61,574 nt of DNA from Caloranaerobacter sp050286925 (GTDB lineage Bacteria; Bacillota; Clostridia; Tissierellales; Thermohalobacteraceae), in assembly GCF_050286925.1 (NCBI RefSeq), contig NZ_JBFWFX010000013.1, forward strand, positions 1 to 61,574, in the 5' to 3' direction. The notes below the pieces were generated by a model. That model saw nothing but the letters and a program-made list of their open reading frames with translations. It was not told the DNA's origin and did no database searches. Below are positions 7,950-16,960 of the stretch, one piece after another. Both the position numbers and the translations under genes were made by a program. The stretch's first letter is position 1. Each line of letters starts with the position of its first letter.

Positions 7950-9395
7950 GTGAAAGATATAAATAGTAGTATTCAGGTAGAAAATGATTTACAAAATTTA
8001 TATAATGAATTTTTAAAAAATGCTGGGATTATAGCTTTCTATGATATAGTTAGGGACATAATATTGATTAATAGAGATATAGATGAAAAACGAGAATTAT
8101 TTGAAAAACTTGAGAAAGAAGGTGAAAATGTTTTAGATTATTTTGAAAAAATTAATGATAAAGTATTAAATATGGAAATAATATTAGGTTTAAGTGATAT
8201 AGAAGATAACTTAGGAGAAGAGTATTTTAGAAATTTTAAAAATAAAATTGTTGATTTAATTAAATGTTTAAATAGTTATGCTACTGAGATGTCATATTCT
8301 TTAGAAATTGCTAACGAATTATTAAATAAAAAATTGATAGAAGAAAATAATGACTATGCGAATATGACAGTAAATTTTGAAAGTTTTTATAATGATATAT
8401 TTAAATTCTTAGTATCAGATAAAAACACATTACAGGAAAAAATTTCCGAAATCATACGATTAGTGCCATTTAGAATGTCTAAACACAAATTTTATGATAT
8501 TGTAAGAAATGCTTTACTAAATTATTTAAAGGATTTTAACGAAAGTAGTGTCAATGATTATATAGAAGAACTAAAGAGTATGTTTAATGGTTCATTAAAC
8601 TTACAATATGGAAAAAGTTTTGATTATTATTTTACAAAGACACAAGGTTATAAAAAATTTGATTTTAAATCTGCTGATTTGAAGGAAGTGGAAGAATTAA
8701 AAGACGAAATTTCAAGATTGCTTTTAGAAATATATGATTTAACGACGATGTTAAGTAGACTTGGGATAATAATAAATAAATTTATAGTTATTGAAAAGAC
8801 TAAAAAATATTTAATTAAAGGTTTAGATAGAGAAAATATTAAGAAAACAATAAAACAACTTAAAGAAGTAATGAGTGAAAAAAATTTAGAAAAGGGCCAA
8901 GAATTATTATTGATTTGTGAAGAAAAAATTGACTATATAATTACTTCTTTAAATGAATCAGTCAAATTAATGGAAAAAGTTAGTAAAAAAATGATGGATG
9001 AGGATTATGAAGACTATTTGAATAGTTTTTATTTTGAAATGATAGAAGTTTTTTCTTACTTAAAGGATTCAGGTTATAAGGAAGTTAAATCATTAAATGT
9101 AGATGATTTTAAAATTGTATCTGATGATTATTTGGAACAGGCAGTTGATAATTTTATTCAATATATAGACCGAAATATAAAAGATATGACAAATGTTTAT
9201 AGAAAAGTTAGAATGAGAAGACTGTTAAGTATCTTAAATGAACAGTTCAGTAGTATGGAAGAGTTTTTTGAATATCTGGAGAATTCACTTGAATTAAATA
9301 CCTCTAAAAAAGATTTACAATTGGCTTTATATAATATTGCAGAGTTAATATTAAGTTATGAACAAAATACTAGCTTTAAAAAAGACTCCGATTAA
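7950..9395 (+). CDS. Hypothetical helical protein
   Basis: 481 aa, GTG start at 7950 with AAAGGAG upstream; the ATG two bases earlier is closed at once by a stop. I recognise no family. It is acidic and Lys/Glu-rich, almost entirely predicted helix with heptad-like stretches (for example around ELKDEISRLLLEIYDLTTML), with no signal peptide or membrane span. A cytoplasmic scaffold or coiled-coil role is possible but unproven. It stands alone, ending inside its own terminator. Confidence 0.7.
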   Translation: MKDINSSIQVENDLQNLYNEFLKNAGIIAFYDIVRDIILINRDIDEKRELFEKLEKEGENVLDYFEKINDKVLNMEIILGLSDIEDNLGEEYFRNFKNKIVDLIKCLNSYATEMSYSLEIANELLNKKLIEENNDYANMTVNFESFYNDIFKFLVSDKNTLQEKISEIIRLVPFRMSKHKFYDIVRNALLNYLKDFNESSVNDYIEELKSMFNGSLNLQYGKSFDYYFTKTQGYKKFDFKSADLKEVEELKDEISRLLLEIYDLTTMLSRLGIIINKFIVIEKTKKYLIKGLDRENIKKTIKQLKEVMSEKNLEKGQELLLICEEKIDYIITSLNESVKLMEKVSKKMMDEDYEDYLNSFYFEMIEVFSYLKDSGYKEVKSLNVDDFKIVSDDYLEQAVDNFIQYIDRNIKDMTNVYRKVRMRRLLSILNEQFSSMEEFFEYLENSLELNTSKKDLQLALYNIAELILSYEQNTSFKKDSD

Positions 9396-9409
9396 GGAGT
9401 CTTTTTTTC
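9383..9409 (+). terminator. Intrinsic terminator
   Basis: AGACTCC-GATTAA-GGAGTCT followed by a T-run. The stem overlaps the last codons of the preceding gene. Confidence 0.9.
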
Positions 9410-9473
9410 AATCTATTTAATGTTTATTTATAAAATTATTTGACCATAATAATAGTTGGATAGGAGGTGTTTT

Positions 9474-10472
9474 ATGGCTTATAGAGTCGGTATACCACAG
9501 GCATTACTCTATTATGAATATTATCCTTTATGGAAAGAGTTTTTTACTGAGTTAGGAGCAGAAATAGTATTATCTTCAAATACAAATAAATCTATATTAA
9601 ATGCTGGAGTGTCTAGTTGCGTTGATGAAGCGTGTTTACCTGTAAAAGTATTTCATGGTCATGTAGAGGAACTTAAAAATAAAGTTGATTATTTGTTTAT
9701 ACCTAAGTTTATTAGCGTTTGTAAAAAAGAATATTTATGTCCTAAATTATTAGGATTACCTGAAATGGTAAAAAATTCAATTGGTAATTTGCCACCAGTA
9801 ATAGATGTAGAGATTAATCTGTTAAAATCGAATACTAATTTACGTAAGTCAGTAATAGAAATTGGTAAATTTTTCACATCTAATAATAAGAAGATAGACT
9901 TGGTTTTTAATAAAGCTATTGATAGATTTAATGAATATAGAAAGTTGTTAGCTAATGGGGTAATACCTATTGAAGCAATTAAAGTTTACAACAAATATAT
10001 TAATAGCATTACAACATTAAAAAATAGCAAATATAAAATTCTTGTTTTAGGACATTCTTACAATTTATATGATGAATTTTTAAGTATGAAACTTATTGAA
10101 AAACTGCAGAAAGAGAATATGAGAGTAATAACTCCAGATATTGTAAGTATAGATAAAATAAATTATTATGCATCAAAATTACCTAAAAGAATGTTTTGGA
10201 GTTTTGGAAGAAAGATTGTAGGTGCTTCTTTTTATTTAATCGAGGAAAATGCAATTGATGGGATAATTTATATCTCTTCATTTGGCTGTGGTTTAGATTC
10301 TGTTTTAATCGATTTGGTCTGCAGAAAGGCAAAAAAATTTAAAGTTCCATTTACATTAGTAACTATTGATGAACATTCAGGGGAGGCTGGAGTTAATACA
10401 AGACTAGAGGCATTTATAGATATGATTATATGGAGGGACAGTAATGAAAATTACATTTCCACACATGGGTAA
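9474..10472 (+). CDS. Acyl-CoA dehydratase activase-related protein (COG3580/DUF2229-like), first subunit
   Basis: 332 aa, related to the 2-hydroxyacyl-CoA dehydratase D-component fold. Conserved Cys groups typical of DUF2229 are seen: SSCVDEACLPVKVFHGHV, CKKEYLCPKL and SSFGCGLDS, probably ligating a [4Fe-4S] cluster. Start at 9474 because TAGGAGGTG lies just upstream; an in-frame ATG at 9456 has no ribosome site. It overlaps the next gene by 29 bp, and that gene overlaps an activase, so the three proteins are probably made in fixed ratio. The substrate is unknown. Proteins like these occur fused to activases in large clostridial paralogues. Confidence 0.8.
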   Translation: MAYRVGIPQALLYYEYYPLWKEFFTELGAEIVLSSNTNKSILNAGVSSCVDEACLPVKVFHGHVEELKNKVDYLFIPKFISVCKKEYLCPKLLGLPEMVKNSIGNLPPVIDVEINLLKSNTNLRKSVIEIGKFFTSNNKKIDLVFNKAIDRFNEYRKLLANGVIPIEAIKVYNKYINSITTLKNSKYKILVLGHSYNLYDEFLSMKLIEKLQKENMRVITPDIVSIDKINYYASKLPKRMFWSFGRKIVGASFYLIEENAIDGIIYISSFGCGLDSVLIDLVCRKAKKFKVPFTLVTIDEHSGEAGVNTRLEAFIDMIIWRDSNENYISTHG

Positions 10473-11553
10473 TACTTACATTGCAGTGAAAGCAATGCTT
10501 GAAGATTTAGGGCTAGAAGTGATAGTACCACCAAAATGTAGTAAGCGTACACTTGAATTAGGTACCAAATATTCACCAGAATCGATTTGTCTACCTTTAA
10601 AAATCAATATAGGCAATTATATTGAAAGTATAGAAAGAGGAGCAGATACAATACTAATAACTGGTAGTTGTGGACCTTGTAGATTTGGCTTTTATCCAGT
10701 AATAGAAAGAGAGATTTTAAAGGATTTGGGATATGATGTGGATATTATAGTATTTGATCCTCCAGATGGTAATTATAAAGAATTGATAAATAATATAACA
10801 AAAGCAGTAAATACAAAGAATCCGATTAAGATATTAAAGAGTTTTAATAGGGGAAGAATTATACTGAAAGAAGTGGATGGATTATTTGAATTTTCAAATA
10901 AAAAACGTGCCTATGCTGTAAATAGTTATGAAGTAGATAGAATTATGCAAAAGTTTAGTGAAGATGTTTTAAAAGCTAAAGGTGTTATGGAAACTAAAAA
11001 ACTGATAAAAAGAGCTTTTAAAGAGCTTGAAAAAGTAGAGGTTGATAATACAAAACGTCCATTAAAAGTTGGAATTGTAGGTGAGATATATACTGTTATC
11101 GAGCCATATGTTAATTTAGATATCGAGAGAAAACTTGGACATATGGGAGTTTGGGTAGATAAGTTTTTAACTACATCTAGATGGGTAGAACATAATCTTA
11201 CACTTGGCCATTTAGGATTAAGTGAAGAGAGGAAGGCTTGGAAGGCAGCAAAACCATACATAAGCACTTTAGTTGGTGGACATGGAAGAGAGACTGTTGG
11301 AAGTGCAATTATGTATGCAGAAAAAGGATATGATGGTGTTATACAACTTTTGCCATTTACCTGTATGCCAGAAATAGTAGCTGAGACAATACTTAAGACT
11401 GTTAGAAAAGATTATGATATTCCAATATTAACTTTGATAGTAGATGAGTTAACTGGGGAAACAGGTTATGTTACAAGATTAGAAGCGTTTGTTGATCTGT
11501 TAGAGAGAAGAAGGGAGGAAAAGAAATTTGAAAGAGTGTTATCTAGGAGTTGA
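10444..11553 (+). CDS. Acyl-CoA dehydratase activase-related protein (COG3581-like), second subunit
   Basis: 369 aa. N-terminal region KITFPHMGNTYIAVKAML, then Cys positions in YSPESICLPLK, TGSCGPCRFGFYP and LLPFTCMPEIVAE, the pattern of the dehydratase-like DUF2229 partner. The central part includes VGIVGEIYTVIEPYVN. The C-terminus DELTGETGYVTRLEAFVD repeats, with changes, that of the preceding gene (DEHSGEAGVNTRLEAFID), so the two are paralogous halves of a likely heterodimer. It overlaps both neighbours (29 and 26 bp), strong evidence for translational coupling. Confidence 0.8.
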   Translation: MKITFPHMGNTYIAVKAMLEDLGLEVIVPPKCSKRTLELGTKYSPESICLPLKINIGNYIESIERGADTILITGSCGPCRFGFYPVIEREILKDLGYDVDIIVFDPPDGNYKELINNITKAVNTKNPIKILKSFNRGRIILKEVDGLFEFSNKKRAYAVNSYEVDRIMQKFSEDVLKAKGVMETKKLIKRAFKELEKVEVDNTKRPLKVGIVGEIYTVIEPYVNLDIERKLGHMGVWVDKFLTTSRWVEHNLTLGHLGLSEERKAWKAAKPYISTLVGGHGRETVGSAIMYAEKGYDGVIQLLPFTCMPEIVAETILKTVRKDYDIPILTLIVDELTGETGYVTRLEAFVDLLERRREEKKFERVLSRS

Positions 11554-12508
11554 TGTAGGTTCTGTAAGTACAAATATTGTTATTATAGATGAAAATAATG
11601 ATGTTATAGTAAAAAAATATATAAGGACTAAAGGGAAACCAATAAAAGCTATTCAGTTTGGTTTAAAGGAAATAAAAGAAGAAATTGGTGAAATAGAAGT
11701 AAAGGGTGTAGGAACAACGGGTAGTGGAAGATATTTAGCAAGTATATTAATAGGTGCTGATATTGTCAAAAATGAAATTACGGCACATGCTGTAGCAGCA
11801 TTAAATTATGTACCTAATGTTAAAACAATATTAGAGATAGGAGGACAGGATTCTAAGATTATTATTTTGAGGGATGGTATAGTAACTGATTTTGCTATGA
11901 ATACAGTATGTGCAGCTGGTACTGGTTCATTTTTAGATAGGCAGGCTGCTAGGTTGGGAATAGATATAAAAGAATTTGGTGAATTAGCCTTAAAATCAAA
12001 CAACCCTATTAGAATTGCTGGAAGATGTGCAGTATTTGCGGAATCAGATATGATTCATAAGCAGCAATTAGGACATAATCAAGAGGATATCATAAACGGT
12101 TTATGTGAAGCTTTAGTAAGAAATTATCTAAGCAATGTAGGAAAAGGTAAGGAAATTCTTGCTCCAGTTGTATTTCAAGGGGGAGTTGCAGCAAATGTAG
12201 GAATAAAAAGAGCTTTTGAAAAAGCTCTTGATATGGAAATATATGTACCAAAGCATTATGATGTAATGGGGGCAATTGGGTCAGCAATATTGGCTAGGAA
12301 AGAAGTCAAGTCAAAAGAAGCATCAAAGTTTAAGGGATTTGAAGTTGCTGATATTGATTATAAAGTTAAAGGTTTTGAATGTAATGACTGTGCAAATATG
12401 TGTGAAGTTATTCAAATATTAGCTGAAGATAAAGTTATAGCTAGATGGGGAGATAAATGTGGAAAATGGACGAATCTATCAGATATTAATTTACAGAGAT
12501 TAGCATAA
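11528..12508 (+). CDS. Acyl-CoA dehydratase activase (BadF/BadG/HgdC family ATPase)
   Basis: ASKHA-fold ATPase of 326 aa that in known systems drives one electron into a [4Fe-4S] dehydratase by ATP hydrolysis. Motifs: GVDVGSVSTNIVIID (phosphate 1), EIGGQDSKII, the cluster-binding NTVCAAGTGSFLD and RCAVFAESD (one Cys each per subunit of the expected dimer), and FQGGVAANVG. The C-terminus has an extra FECNDCANMCEV...CGKW Cys cluster, absent from small HgdC proteins. TTG start at 11528 after AGGGAGGAAAAG. It is the last gene of the overlapping triad and is closed by a terminator. Confidence 0.9.
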   Translation: MKECYLGVDVGSVSTNIVIIDENNDVIVKKYIRTKGKPIKAIQFGLKEIKEEIGEIEVKGVGTTGSGRYLASILIGADIVKNEITAHAVAALNYVPNVKTILEIGGQDSKIIILRDGIVTDFAMNTVCAAGTGSFLDRQAARLGIDIKEFGELALKSNNPIRIAGRCAVFAESDMIHKQQLGHNQEDIINGLCEALVRNYLSNVGKGKEILAPVVFQGGVAANVGIKRAFEKALDMEIYVPKHYDVMGAIGSAILARKEVKSKEASKFKGFEVADIDYKVKGFECNDCANMCEVIQILAEDKVIARWGDKCGKWTNLSDINLQRLA

Positions 12509-12514
12509 TCTGAG

Positions 12515-12539
12515 CCTGAGTAAAAAACTCAGGTTTTTT
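12515..12539 (+). terminator. Intrinsic terminator
   Basis: CCTGAGT-AAAAA-ACTCAGG followed by TTTTTT, ending the activase triad. Confidence 0.9.
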
Positions 12540-12611
12540 GTTTAAGTATAACTAATACATTTCTTAAAACTTCCTACAATAGTTTTATGATAATATAATT
12601 TGAAAAAAATA

Positions 12612-12662
12612 TTGACATACTTATAACGATATATTATTATAAAAATATACTAAACAAGTATA
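12612..12662 (+). promoter_or_regulatory. rrf2 promoter with Rrf2 operator
   Basis: TTGACA (12612-12617), 17 bp, TATTAT (12635-12640). The imperfect palindrome TATACTAAACAAGTATA (12646-12662) covers the transcription start. The same motif occurs twice before cooS, so negative autoregulation is likely. Confidence 0.75.
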
Positions 12663-12687
12663 CTTTTGTTGGAGATGGAGTGAACAA

Positions 12688-13095
12688 ATGAAAATAACAC
12701 AGGAAGCAGATTATGCTTTAAGAATAATTTTATTTCTTTCGAAGGCTGGTATGGATACCACAGTAGATGCAAAAAATATATCCGAAAGTGAAAATATACC
12801 AACTAGATTTACTTTAAAAATACTTAGAAAGTTAACTAAGGCTGGGCTGACAAAATCTTTTAGAGGGGTAAATGGAGGATATTCATTAAATAGAAATCCA
12901 GAAGATATTACATTAAAGGATGTTATTGAGGCAATAGATGGACCTATCTATGTAAATAGGTGCCAATACGATGATAAGCATTGTAATCTTCATAGAACCA
13001 ATACCTGTGATATCCATAAAGCCCTTTTTAAAGTGAGGAAGAAGTTAATAGAGGAACTTGAGAGTGTAAATTTTAGAGATTTAATGAAGCAATAG
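12688..13095 (+). CDS. Rrf2-family transcriptional regulator
   Basis: 135 aa winged-helix repressor. It has the Rrf2 N-terminal MKITQEADYALRIILFL, recognition helix region PTRFTLKILRKLTKAG and wing GVNGGYSLNR. Three cysteines (92, 99, 107) in RCQYDDKHCNLHRTNTCDIH are spaced as in members that bind an Fe-S cluster, so redox or cluster status is the likely signal. It sits 127 bp before cooS in the same direction. Matching palindromes overlap its own promoter and the cooS leader, which makes it the probable regulator of the CO dehydrogenase operon. Confidence 0.9.
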   Translation: MKITQEADYALRIILFLSKAGMDTTVDAKNISESENIPTRFTLKILRKLTKAGLTKSFRGVNGGYSLNRNPEDITLKDVIEAIDGPIYVNRCQYDDKHCNLHRTNTCDIHKALFKVRKKLIEELESVNFRDLMKQ

Positions 13096-13153
13096 ATTAT
13101 AAATGATTAAATTAAAATTAACAAGAATAAGTAAATATTATTATGGGCAAAAT

Positions 13154-13201
13154 TATACTAAATTAGTATACATTCAATAAAAAGTATACAAAATTAGTAT
13201 A
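13154..13201 (+). promoter_or_regulatory. Tandem Rrf2-type operators before cooS
   Basis: Site 1, TATACTAAATTAGTATA (13154-13170), is a perfect palindrome. Site 2, TATACAAAATTAGTATA (13185-13201), differs at one base. The sites are 31 bp apart, three helical turns, on the same face. They end 8 bp before the AGGAGG ribosome site. Confidence 0.75.
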
Positions 13202-13222
13202 GTATAAAAGGAGGAATAACTT

Positions 13223-15115
13223 ATGAAAATGTGTAGATCTTCTGACAAAAAATTAGAAAAATTCCTTTTATCTAAGGAGGTTGAAACTTCATTTAATAGG
13301 GTCCAGACTCAAAGTATTAAATGTGGATTTGGGCAGCAAGGTGTATGTTGTAGACTATGTTCGAATGGGCCATGTAGAATAACTCCAAAATCACCTAGGG
13401 GAGTATGTGGTGCTACTGCAGATACAATAGTAGCTAGAAACTTTTTAAGAGCAGTTGCTTCAGGTGCTGCATGTTACTTACATGTTGTTGAAAATACAGC
13501 TAGAAACTTAAAAGCTGTTGGAGAAAAGAAAGGAAAAATTAAAGGGATAAATACTTTAAATGAATTGGCTGAGCTATTTGGTATTCAAGAAGATGATATT
13601 CATAAAAAGGCGATTAAAGTAGCAGACAAAGTTTTAAATGATTTATATAAAGCAAGACATGAAAAAATGGAATTAGTTGAAAAAATGGCTTATAAACCAA
13701 GATATAAAAAATGGGAAGAATTAAATATACTTCCGGGTGGTGCAAAATCAGAAGTATTTGATGCCATAGTAAAGACATCAACTAATTTAAATAGTGATCC
13801 AGTTGATATGTTATTACATTCATTAAATCTTGGCATTTGTACAGGTCTTTATGGATTGACTCTTACAAATTTATTAAATGATGTAATGCTTGGAGAGCCA
13901 GTAATAAGAACTGCATCAGTAGGATTTAAGGTTGTAGATGAAGATTATATAAATATTATGATTACTGGACATCAACATTCAGTTATATCCCATTTACAAG
14001 ATAGATTAATCGATGAAGATATCAAGAGATTAGCAGAAAGCGTAGGGGCAAAGGGCTTCAAATTAGTTGGATGTACATGTGTAGGTCAAGATTTACAGCT
14101 TAGAGGTCAGCATTATCAGGAAGTATTTTCAGGACATGTAGGTAATAATTTTACAAGCGAAGGTCTTATAGCAACAGGCGCTATTGACTATATAGTATCA
14201 GAGTTTAACTGTACATTACCAGGTATAGAGCCAATAGCAGATGAATATATGGTAGGAATGATTTGTCTTGATGATGTTGCTAAAAAGGCAAATGCAGAAT
14301 ATGTAAACTTCAACATGAATAAAGAAGAAGAGATTTCTGAATACATCATAAATAAAGCTTTAGAAAGCTATAAAAATCGAAGGGGTAAAGTAAAAATAGA
14401 TATTCCAAAGGACCATGGACATGATGACGTAATTACGGGCGTAAGTGAAAAGTCATTGAAAAAATTTTTAGGGAATACATGGAAACCACTTATAGCCTTA
14501 ATAGCTGAAGGTAAAATCAAAGGGGTTGCTGGAATAGTAGGTTGTTCAAACTTAACAGCTATGGGACATGACGTATTTACTGTTGAGCTTACTAAAGAAC
14601 TAATCAAAAGAGATATTATCGTATTATCAGCTGGTTGTTCAAGTGGTGGATTAGAAAATGTAGGCTTAATGTCACCTAAGGCAGCAAGTCTAGCTGGAGA
14701 CAACTTGAAATCAGTATGTGAAAGTCTAGGTATTCCTCCAGTACTTAATTTTGGGCCATGCTTAGCTATAGGTAGACTTGAAATAGTAGCTACTGAGCTT
14801 GCAGAAGCATTAGGTATAGATATACCTGAACTGCCATTAGTTTTATCAGCTCCACAATGGCTAGAAGAGCAAGCGTTAGCCGATGGAGCCTTCGGGCTAG
14901 CATTGGGACTTCCATTACATTTAGCTATACCTCCATTTATAACAGGTAGTAAATTAGTTACTGAAGTTTTAACAAATACTTTGACTAATATGACAGGAGG
15001 GCAGTTAATCCTTGAAGATGATGTAAAAAAAGCAGCAGATAAATTAGAACAAATAGTCATTGAAAGAAGAAAGTCACTAGGACTAGTTGTAGAAGATGAA
15101 GGGAAAATAGCATAA
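13223..15115 (+). CDS. cooS: Anaerobic Ni-Fe carbon monoxide dehydrogenase catalytic subunit
   Basis: 630 aa, the normal CooS length. It interconverts CO + H2O and CO2 + 2 H+ + 2 e- at a Ni-4Fe-4S C-cluster. The N-terminal Cys set for the B and D clusters is CGFGQQGVCCRLCSNGPCR followed by GVCGA. The C-cluster region shows the ligand stretches GHQHS, VGCTCVGQD, SEFNCTLPG, GVAGIVGCSN, LSAGCSSGG and LNFGPCLAIGR. The AGGAGG ribosome site supports the ATG at 13223. No acetyl-CoA synthase gene is nearby; with cooF and a flavoprotein downstream it probably oxidises CO to reduce ferredoxin/NAD(P), or serves detoxification. Confidence 0.97.
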   Translation: MKMCRSSDKKLEKFLLSKEVETSFNRVQTQSIKCGFGQQGVCCRLCSNGPCRITPKSPRGVCGATADTIVARNFLRAVASGAACYLHVVENTARNLKAVGEKKGKIKGINTLNELAELFGIQEDDIHKKAIKVADKVLNDLYKARHEKMELVEKMAYKPRYKKWEELNILPGGAKSEVFDAIVKTSTNLNSDPVDMLLHSLNLGICTGLYGLTLTNLLNDVMLGEPVIRTASVGFKVVDEDYINIMITGHQHSVISHLQDRLIDEDIKRLAESVGAKGFKLVGCTCVGQDLQLRGQHYQEVFSGHVGNNFTSEGLIATGAIDYIVSEFNCTLPGIEPIADEYMVGMICLDDVAKKANAEYVNFNMNKEEEISEYIINKALESYKNRRGKVKIDIPKDHGHDDVITGVSEKSLKKFLGNTWKPLIALIAEGKIKGVAGIVGCSNLTAMGHDVFTVELTKELIKRDIIVLSAGCSSGGLENVGLMSPKAASLAGDNLKSVCESLGIPPVLNFGPCLAIGRLEIVATELAEALGIDIPELPLVLSAPQWLEEQALADGAFGLALGLPLHLAIPPFITGSKLVTEVLTNTLTNMTGGQLILEDDVKKAADKLEQIVIERRKSLGLVVEDEGKIA

Positions 15116-15128
15116 TCTATTTTCCCTT
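15099..15128 (+). promoter_or_regulatory. Intercistronic hairpin between cooS and cooF
   Basis: AAGGGAAAATAG, loop CATAAT, CTATTTTCCCTT: a 12-bp perfect stem spanning the cooS stop codon, with no T-run after it. It looks like an mRNA-stability or processing element, not a terminator. Confidence 0.6.
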
Positions 15129-15166
15129 TACAACCAATTAGCAATAGGGCGAAAGGAGAGATTGCA

Positions 15167-15616
15167 GTGCTAAAAAGAATTAAAGTCGATAGAGACTTGT
15201 GTATGGCCTGTCTTAATTGTGTGCTTGCATGTATGGCTGAGCATAATGAAAAAGGAAAGAGCATTTATGATTTAGATTTAGAAGACGTATCTAATGGAAG
15301 TAGAAATCATATAGAGCTTGATAAAAATAAATGTCCAACACCAATTATTTGTAGACATTGTGAAGAACCAGAATGTGTATATACTTGCATGAGTGGTGCT
15401 ATGACAAAGGATAAAAAAAGTGGACTAGTATTATATGATGAAGAAAAATGTTCATCATGCTTCATGTGTATTATGGCATGTCCCTATGGAGTTTTAAAGG
15501 CTGATGAAGTAGAGAAAAGGGTAGTATTAAAATGTGATATGTGTGGAGATAGAGAAATACCTAGATGTGTTGAAAGTTGTACTACCGGATGTTTAAGTAT
15601 AGGGGAGGATGAATAG
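15167..15616 (+). CDS. cooF: CooF-type 4Fe-4S electron-transfer protein
   Basis: 149 aa polyferredoxin that accepts electrons from CooS. Four Cys-rich motifs can be read: CMACLNCVLACMAEH, CRHCEEPECVYTCMSG, CSSCFMCIMACPYG and CDMCGDREIPRCVESC, enough for four [4Fe-4S] clusters, as in HycB/DmsB-like proteins. GTG start at 15167 with AAAGGAGA upstream. It lies 51 bp after cooS and directly precedes the flavoprotein gene, so it most likely shuttles electrons between those two enzymes. Confidence 0.93.
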   Translation: MLKRIKVDRDLCMACLNCVLACMAEHNEKGKSIYDLDLEDVSNGSRNHIELDKNKCPTPIICRHCEEPECVYTCMSGAMTKDKKSGLVLYDEEKCSSCFMCIMACPYGVLKADEVEKRVVLKCDMCGDREIPRCVESCTTGCLSIGEDE

Positions 15617-15617
15617 C

Positions 15618-16844
15618 ATGAGATATGTTATTTTAGGAGCAAGTGCTGCTGGGGTTAATTGTGCTAAGACTATTAGAGAATTGGATGAAGATGCAAATAT
15701 AACAATGGTTTCAAAGGATAAATATATATATTCAAGGTGTATGCTCCATCATATAATAGCTGATAAAAAGAATATTGAAGAACTTAATTTTGTAGATAAA
15801 AGATTTTCAGAAAATTATAAAATCAATTGGATAAAAAATACTAAAGTAGAAAGACTTGATATAGATAAAAAGAAGGTTATTTTAGATAATGGTGAAAGTT
15901 TAGAATATGATAAGCTCTTAATAGCTACAGGCTCTTCTTCATTTATGCCTCCAGTTAAAAATTTGAGGGAAGGTAAAGGTATTTATGGTTTAAGAAATAT
16001 TGAAGATGCTATTAAAATAAAGGAAGAAGCAAAAAATACAAAAAATGTATTAGTATTAGGAGCGGGTTTAGTAGGAATAGATACTGTTGTTGGGCTTTTA
16101 GAACAAAATATAAATATTACGTTAGTCGAAATGGTAAAAAAAATTCTTCCTATGCAGCTTGATGAAAGAGCTTCTTTACGATATGAAAAACTATTTGAAG
16201 CTAAGGGAGTTAAAATTAAAAAAGGAGTTAGAGCAGAAGAAGTATTATTAGATGAAAATAGTAGAGTAAAAGGAGTAAAATTAAATACTGGAGAAGTTAT
16301 AGATTGTGAAATGATAGTAGTTGCTACAGGAGTTAGACCAAATATAGATTTTATAGAAGAAAATATTATAAAAATAAATAAGGGAATAGTTATAAATAAT
16401 AGATGTGAAACTAATGTTGAAGATATCTATGCAGCAGGAGATGTATGTGGAACAAGCCCTATATGGCCCTTGGCTGTAAAACAGGGTATAGTAGCAGGCT
16501 ACAATATGGCTGGAATAGATAGGGAGCTAGAGGATTACTTTGAATTGAGGAACTCTATGAACTTTTTAGGACTTCAAACAGTTTCTTTAGGCTTAATAGA
16601 AGCTCCAGATGAAAGTTATAATGTGGATATAGAGGAGTATAGGGATACATACAAGAAAATAATTCATAAAGATGGAATAATATACGGTGCAATAATTCAA
16701 GGAGATATATCCTATTGTGGAGTATTTACTTATTTAATTAAAAATAAAGTAAAGATATCCCATATTAATAAAGATATATTTGAAATAAATTATTCAGATT
16801 TTTTTAATATAAAGGAAAATGGTGAGTATAGATATGTTGTATAA
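15618..16844 (+). CDS. FAD/NAD(P)-dependent oxidoreductase of the CODH operon
   Basis: 408 aa pyridine-nucleotide disulfide-oxidoreductase-fold protein resembling NADH:rubredoxin reductase. The N-terminal FAD site is VILGASAAGVNCAKTI, the second dinucleotide site VLVLGAGLVGIDT, and the FAD-binding IYAAGDVCG lies near residue 280. No redox-active CxxC pair is seen. As part of cooS-cooF-flavoprotein it probably moves CO-derived electrons to NAD(P). The ATG at 15618 was preferred, since an in-frame ATG at 15609 touches the GGGGAGG ribosome site and would overlap cooF. Confidence 0.9.
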   Translation: MRYVILGASAAGVNCAKTIRELDEDANITMVSKDKYIYSRCMLHHIIADKKNIEELNFVDKRFSENYKINWIKNTKVERLDIDKKKVILDNGESLEYDKLLIATGSSSFMPPVKNLREGKGIYGLRNIEDAIKIKEEAKNTKNVLVLGAGLVGIDTVVGLLEQNINITLVEMVKKILPMQLDERASLRYEKLFEAKGVKIKKGVRAEEVLLDENSRVKGVKLNTGEVIDCEMIVVATGVRPNIDFIEENIIKINKGIVINNRCETNVEDIYAAGDVCGTSPIWPLAVKQGIVAGYNMAGIDRELEDYFELRNSMNFLGLQTVSLGLIEAPDESYNVDIEEYRDTYKKIIHKDGIIYGAIIQGDISYCGVFTYLIKNKVKISHINKDIFEINYSDFFNIKENGEYRYVV

Positions 16845-16845
16845 A

Positions 16846-16895
16846 AAATCAAGTAGGAGGTAGATGAATTGATTCATTTACCTCCTATTTGATTT
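16846..16895 (+). terminator. Long hairpin closing the CODH operon
   Basis: AAATCAAGTAGGAGGTA pairs with TTACCTCCTATTTGATTT apart from one mismatch, around a 15-nt loop. The T-tract is weak, so it may terminate inefficiently or protect the 3' end. Confidence 0.6.
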
Positions 16896-16960
16896 ATAAA
16901 ACTTTTAGTTATGATATAATAAAAATCAGTAAATTATAAAATTAATGGAAGGGAGTTATT

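Noticed and set aside
9383..9409. Regulatory palindrome at the end of the 481-aa gene
   Set aside because: It has a T-run and ends a gene before a new ribosome site, so a plain terminator is sufficient.
14368..15264. 298-codon open frame on the minus strand across cooS/cooF
   Set aside because: It is antisense to cooS with its Cys and Ni-cluster motifs, has no ribosome site, and its composition reflects complementary AT-rich codons.
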